A stretch of DNA of 34,915 bases, taken from NCBI GenBank assembly GCA_000733415.1, contig KL662191.1, positions 6,175,685-6,210,599 on the forward strand, written 5' to 3'. This DNA comes from [Leptolyngbya] sp. JSC-1 (GTDB lineage Bacteria; Cyanobacteriota; Cyanobacteriia; Elainellales; Elainellaceae). Position numbers and translations under genes: made by a program. Below are positions 33,401 to 34,915 of the stretch, one piece after another. The notes beneath the pieces are model-generated. The model had not been told where the DNA came from. It was given only the letters and a program-made list of their open reading frames with translations, and searched no databases. How positions within the stretch are numbered: position 1 is the stretch's first letter; every line of letters starts with the position of its first letter.

Positions 33401-33481
33401 CTGCTGGAGCACTTCGCAACTTTGGGAAGCCGGGATAATTTGCAAAATAAACAACAATTTTCCAATTTGACGATGCTTTGA
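30404..33481 (+). CDS. SARP/BTAD - NACHT NTPase - glycine-zipper membrane protein
   Basis: A 1025-residue STAND-type protein. Residues ~1-95 are a SARP-like winged helix (FWTDFSQERARGNLRQTLTT) and ~100-265 a BTAD helical repeat region (LYQGDFLAEVKSF, LVELEPWNEFAHQCLMQVF, QYKTCSQIL). A linker leads to a NACHT domain with Walker A GMPGAGKTT (~425) and Walker B LPLLDGLDEV (~496-505), plus the NACHT-associated helical region to ~660. Residues ~685-965 hold several hydrophobic helices packed with Gly at 3-4 residue spacing; GIGYGATYGW and GIGYGATMGW are near-identical internal repeats. The C-terminal cap (FLCKVGGNYLFVHRLLLEHF) is typical of cyanobacterial NACHT proteins. It probably oligomerises on a signal; transcription control and membrane action are both conceivable. 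The RTX gene follows 72 bases later. Confidence 0.85.
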   Translation: MVRLSVLLLKELKVDLDEAVLTNFTYDKVWALFVYLVVEAHQSHRRETLAALFWTDFSQERARGNLRQTLTTLRHLLSDRQSTPSFLLATRQTIQFNPNSSYSLDVSDFLTLLKSISLDPQVASELSSEGVAQLEQAIALYQGDFLAEVKSFDSEAFEEWLTLTRERLHGLAVDACISLSIYYNHCQNWQQLQRYAQRLVELEPWNEFAHQCLMQVFTYCGQRSAAVQQYKTCSQILATQFETEPDEITTQLYEQIRNGSFALTHEISPVLFSLLRASETASAPSDTIPQGLETELSNAYYSADLALNSEKSIVNTPSNQPVISSQIDIQAITQPLSASFDATDQLNRHRMLEKVHTFWIKGVLKNSLHNAALMDLGLEECPDSVAQPWNLLMQFPDRSSQVLAPKTKLIDVSEQFNQSFLILGMPGAGKTTLLLDLAQSLLVRAEQDPRHPMPVVFNLSSWATGSLSTWLVSELQLRYQVPQQLAHQWIKEAKILPLLDGLDEVGLSQRDPCVEAINQFRTTDWLTNLVVCSRTIDYEALTQRLQLNGAVLVQPLTLAQTDNYLQRLGDRLAGVRSILQQDIALQELASTPLMVNMIALACQDQTFDALQHQISSQQWRDQLFAAYTQRMLAHRGADQPYESEQVVNWLSWLASFLLQRDQTLFLIERLQPDCLRSNAQRCWLLIIETAVVALLMGIAGGMGVGLHLGLATGWADGVIPWLAHGLQGMMHGLAVGLLVGISTSFLLSLIVVGLYDPVRDLMTADSKWRSLRYTARIAVVAGISQGWAIGWFLGLRLGLGVVLVVTLCMGIAAWRFLEPNRVVLLEVWRWSWSRSRLGIGAAIALSSVFGMMYGIGYGATYGWVMSLGVGLMAAIAGGFISGEIEIKVTPNQGMRHSLRGALRMSLAIGIPFGLANGIGYGATMGWSSGIGKGLGSALESGTASWLICGGITCIQHLAVRYLLCRREVMPWNYAAFLDYAAKQTFLCKVGGNYLFVHRLLLEHFATLGSRDNLQNKQQFSNLTML

Positions 33482-33553
33482 CGCTGCGCTAACCGTGAGA
33501 TGACGATCGATCGCTAGAACGAGAGGTGTCAAGTTCTCAAGGAAACATTCAAA

Positions 33554-34168
33554 ATGGTAAACATTACTGGCAACAACAACAACAATAACCTACCTGGCAC
33601 TATCGATAGCGATCTGATTCGTGGTCTTGGCGGCAATGATATCCTCGGAGGTTTTGGCGGCAATGATGAACTTCAAGGCGGGGCAGGCAACGATCGACTC
33701 GCTGGCGGGGCAGGCAACGATACGCTCGTGGGCGGGGCAGGCAACGACATTTTGGTAGGGGGAGGTGATGACGATGTCTTGATTGGTGGAGCAGGCAACA
33801 ATGTCTTGACTGGCGGGGCAGGCAACGATGCCTTCAAGCTTGATAATGTCTTTGGGGTTAACACAACCATCACCGACTTCGCTCCGGGGAACGACGAGAT
33901 CCGAATCGATCGATCGCAGTTCTTCGTCTTCAATGCTGTGACTGGAGCGGTAGAGCAGCTCCCCCCAGGAACTCTTGACCCTGGCAAGTTCAACGTTGGA
34001 GCAGGTCCAGCCGATCTTAACGATTACTTCAACTACAACATCAACACGGGGGTTTTATCCTTCGATCGAGATGGTAGCCGTAGTGGACCTGGATTCCCGA
34101 CCACGCAGATTGCTCAACTGTCGCCTGGTTTGGTAGGGATGGACAATACCAATATCGTCATGATCTAA
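33554..34168 (+). CDS. Small RTX (hemolysin-type) calcium-binding protein
   Basis: A 204-residue protein with about eight consecutive nonapeptide repeats of the GGxGNDxLx type (residues ~24-95; units such as GGAGNDRLA, GGAGNDTLV, GGAGNDILV), which form a calcium-filled parallel beta-roll. The C-terminal half (ITDFAPGNDEIRIDRSQF, LSFDRDGSRSGPGF, ending NTNIVMI) is the usual capping region seen in cyanobacterial RTX proteins, consistent with export by a type I secretion system, though no such transporter is in the window. The ATG at 33554 is preceded by AAGGA at good spacing. A poly-Asn run follows the first residues. Repeats are coded by nearly identical DNA, suggesting recent expansion. Confidence 0.9.
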   Translation: MVNITGNNNNNNLPGTIDSDLIRGLGGNDILGGFGGNDELQGGAGNDRLAGGAGNDTLVGGAGNDILVGGGDDDVLIGGAGNNVLTGGAGNDAFKLDNVFGVNTTITDFAPGNDEIRIDRSQFFVFNAVTGAVEQLPPGTLDPGKFNVGAGPADLNDYFNYNINTGVLSFDRDGSRSGPGFPTTQIAQLSPGLVGMDNTNIVMI

Positions 34169-34208
34169 TCTCGTTTTTGTCGTGTAGATTTGGCAAGCCC
34201 ATAAAAAA

Positions 34209-34349
34209 CTAAGTCACTTATACCAAATCAACTTGTGAATGATACAGATAGATTTGGCTCTTGCCCGCACTGAGCTAGATTTGTGCTCGTGACTCTTCGC
34301 TATTTGTATTATTCACTGAAGCATTTGGTATTAGCTTAAGCGACTTAGC
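34209..34349. repeat. Imperfect inverted (foldback) repeat
   Basis: Left arm 34209-34250 begins CTAAGTCACTTA then TACCAAAT and GTGAATGATACAGATA; the right arm 34301-34349, read in reverse complement, begins CTAAGTCGCTTA then ATACCAAAT and GTGAATAATACAAATA. Alignment needs one 5-6 base gap. A ~50 base spacer separates them. It looks like a MITE or the ends of a small lost IS. Confidence 0.7.
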
Positions 34350-34355
34350 TATTAG

Positions 34356-34487
34356 GCGGGAATCCCCGCGCTGTACCTGAAAGGTCAGCGTCGGGATGAG
34401 AGCCGCGTGAGTGAGTTTTCTGTCCCCGTAGGGGCAGTGGGTGCGTCTCCTGACCAATGCCGCAGGCAAGGGAAGGAGACAGCGCCC
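34356..34487 (+). ncRNA. Candidate structured RNA segment
   Basis: A chain of adjacent hairpins: GCGGG-AATC-CCCGC (34356-34369), ACCT-GAA-AGGT (34375-34385), TGTCCCC-GTA-GGGGCA (about 34421-34436), and a nested long stem in which GGGTGC (34439) pairs with GCGCCC (34482-34487), GTCTCC (34445) with GGAGAC (34475-34480), and TGCC-GCA-GGCA forms the tip. The strand shown is arbitrary. Structured right ends of this kind occur at IS200/IS605-type (TnpB) elements, but no tnpB is seen, so identity is open. Confidence 0.4.
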
Positions 34488-34744
34488 GAACGAACACACA
34501 ATCTTTATGCTCAGAACGGTTGAAATTCATATACAGTAAGGGCTTTGGGCTACAATAGAGCAATGTCCCACCTGGGAATACAACATCCCAAAATGTCAGG
34601 TTGCCCTTAAACGTTATTTTGATTGGTTGTCGGCATAGCAATGTCGAAGTTTTTGGTTTTGAAATCCATCCCAATCGGCGGAATCTGGCTGAGCGAATTG
34701 CAGTTGGAGTTTGGCGAGAACGCCCCTATGCCTATCATCCAGAC

Positions 34745-34915
34745 GATCGCCCTCCGGGCGGTGCGGAGCACCATCGCCCTCCGGGCGGTGCGGAGCACCA
34801 TCGCCCTCCGGGCGGTGCGGAGCACCATCGCCCTCCGGGCGGTGCGGAGCACCATCGCCCTCCGGGCGGTGCGGAGCACCATCGCCCTCCGGGCGGTGCG
34901 GAGCACCATCGCCCT
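34745..34915. repeat. 27-bp GC-rich tandem repeat array reaching the window edge
   Basis: Six full copies (34745-34906) plus 9 bases of a seventh. The copies are identical except the first base of copy 1. Each unit holds two small hairpins, GCCC-TCC-GGGC and GGTGC-GGA-GCACC, whose loops TCC and GGA are complementary. Because 27 is a multiple of 3, frames stay open through it on the forward strand (peptides IALRAVRST or HRPPGGAEH per unit) and on the reverse strand (MVLRTARRA). The array continues beyond the window. Confidence 0.95.

Larger units (their letters stand above)
34169..34744. other. Terminal non-coding region with structured repeats
   Basis: It holds a foldback repeat (34209-34349) and a hairpin-dense segment (34356-34487), then about 250 bases in which one forward frame (from about 34557) and another from ATG 34641 stay open into the 27-bp array and off the window. 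Neither is recognisable, so neither is called a gene. Confidence 0.5.

Noticed and set aside
33673..33993. 106-codon reverse frame with Pro/Ala repeats
   Set aside because: It is the antisense image of the RTX nonapeptide repeats.
34275..34674. Reverse frames of 74 and 109 codons
   Set aside because: They cross the hairpin-dense segment and foldback repeat and their translations show no protein-like features.
34745..34915. CRISPR array
   Set aside because: Units are directly contiguous with no variable spacers; it is a simple tandem repeat. The 11-bp array at 11499 fails for the same reason.
1..34915. tRNA, rRNA and prophage genes
   Set aside because: I looked for T-loop motifs, rRNA-like stretches and phage structural genes in the intergenic regions and saw none; a covariance search would be needed to exclude a tRNA fully.

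Overview
This window looks like the chromosome of a filamentous, Leptolyngbya-like cyanobacterium. The evidence is the mix of families: a cyanobacterial PRC-barrel protein, Uma2 (DUF820) and DUF29 genes, a GH57 glucan branching enzyme, a HemH-type chelatase, a phytochrome-kinase remnant, a BTAD-NACHT protein, a very long acidic single-pass membrane protein, and intergenic sequence rich in small repeats. I found no rRNA, tRNA or CRISPR array. The genus is inferred; I ran no search.

Layout. Positions 24-9521 hold housekeeping and sensory genes: a GT4 glycosyltransferase, a small conserved protein, glyoxalase II converging on an endonuclease III / GH13 amylase pair, a PRC-barrel coiled-coil protein, and a membrane histidine kinase divergent from a NarL-type response regulator. 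Positions 9568-18451 hold a ferrochelatase-like protein with a poly-His tail, a small membrane-anchored protein, a repeat-rich gap of about 1 kb, a PAS-GGDEF-EAL protein, a ClC-CBS-USP chloride transporter and a DUF29 protein. Positions 18537-21900 mix live genes (a second GT4, a zinc-ribbon membrane protein) with debris: an internally deleted phytochrome hybrid kinase, an ATG-less coding frame and a truncated Uma2. Positions 21878-28834 hold the GH57 branching enzyme, the 1185-residue acidic protein, an alpha/beta hydrolase and an intact Uma2.

From about 28835 to 30100 the sequence is a decay zone: a MITE, small broken ORFs and a dead IS5-type element. After it come a 1025-residue protein (SARP/BTAD DNA-binding region, NACHT NTPase, glycine-zipper membrane domain) and a small RTX calcium-binding protein. 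The last 750 bases hold a foldback repeat, a densely hairpinned RNA-like segment and a 27-bp tandem array that runs off the window.

How the genes fit together. GH13 and GH57 both point to alpha-glucan (glycogen) metabolism, although they are not adjacent. The histidine kinase and response regulator form a plausible two-component pair. The GGDEF-EAL protein adds c-di-GMP signalling. The most unusual items are the ClC protein with Gln where the gating Glu is expected, the BTAD-NACHT-glycine-zipper protein, the His-tailed chelatase, the phytochrome deletion fusion, the TA-bounded MITE pair, and the terminal repeat whose units encode two small hairpins with mutually complementary loops.
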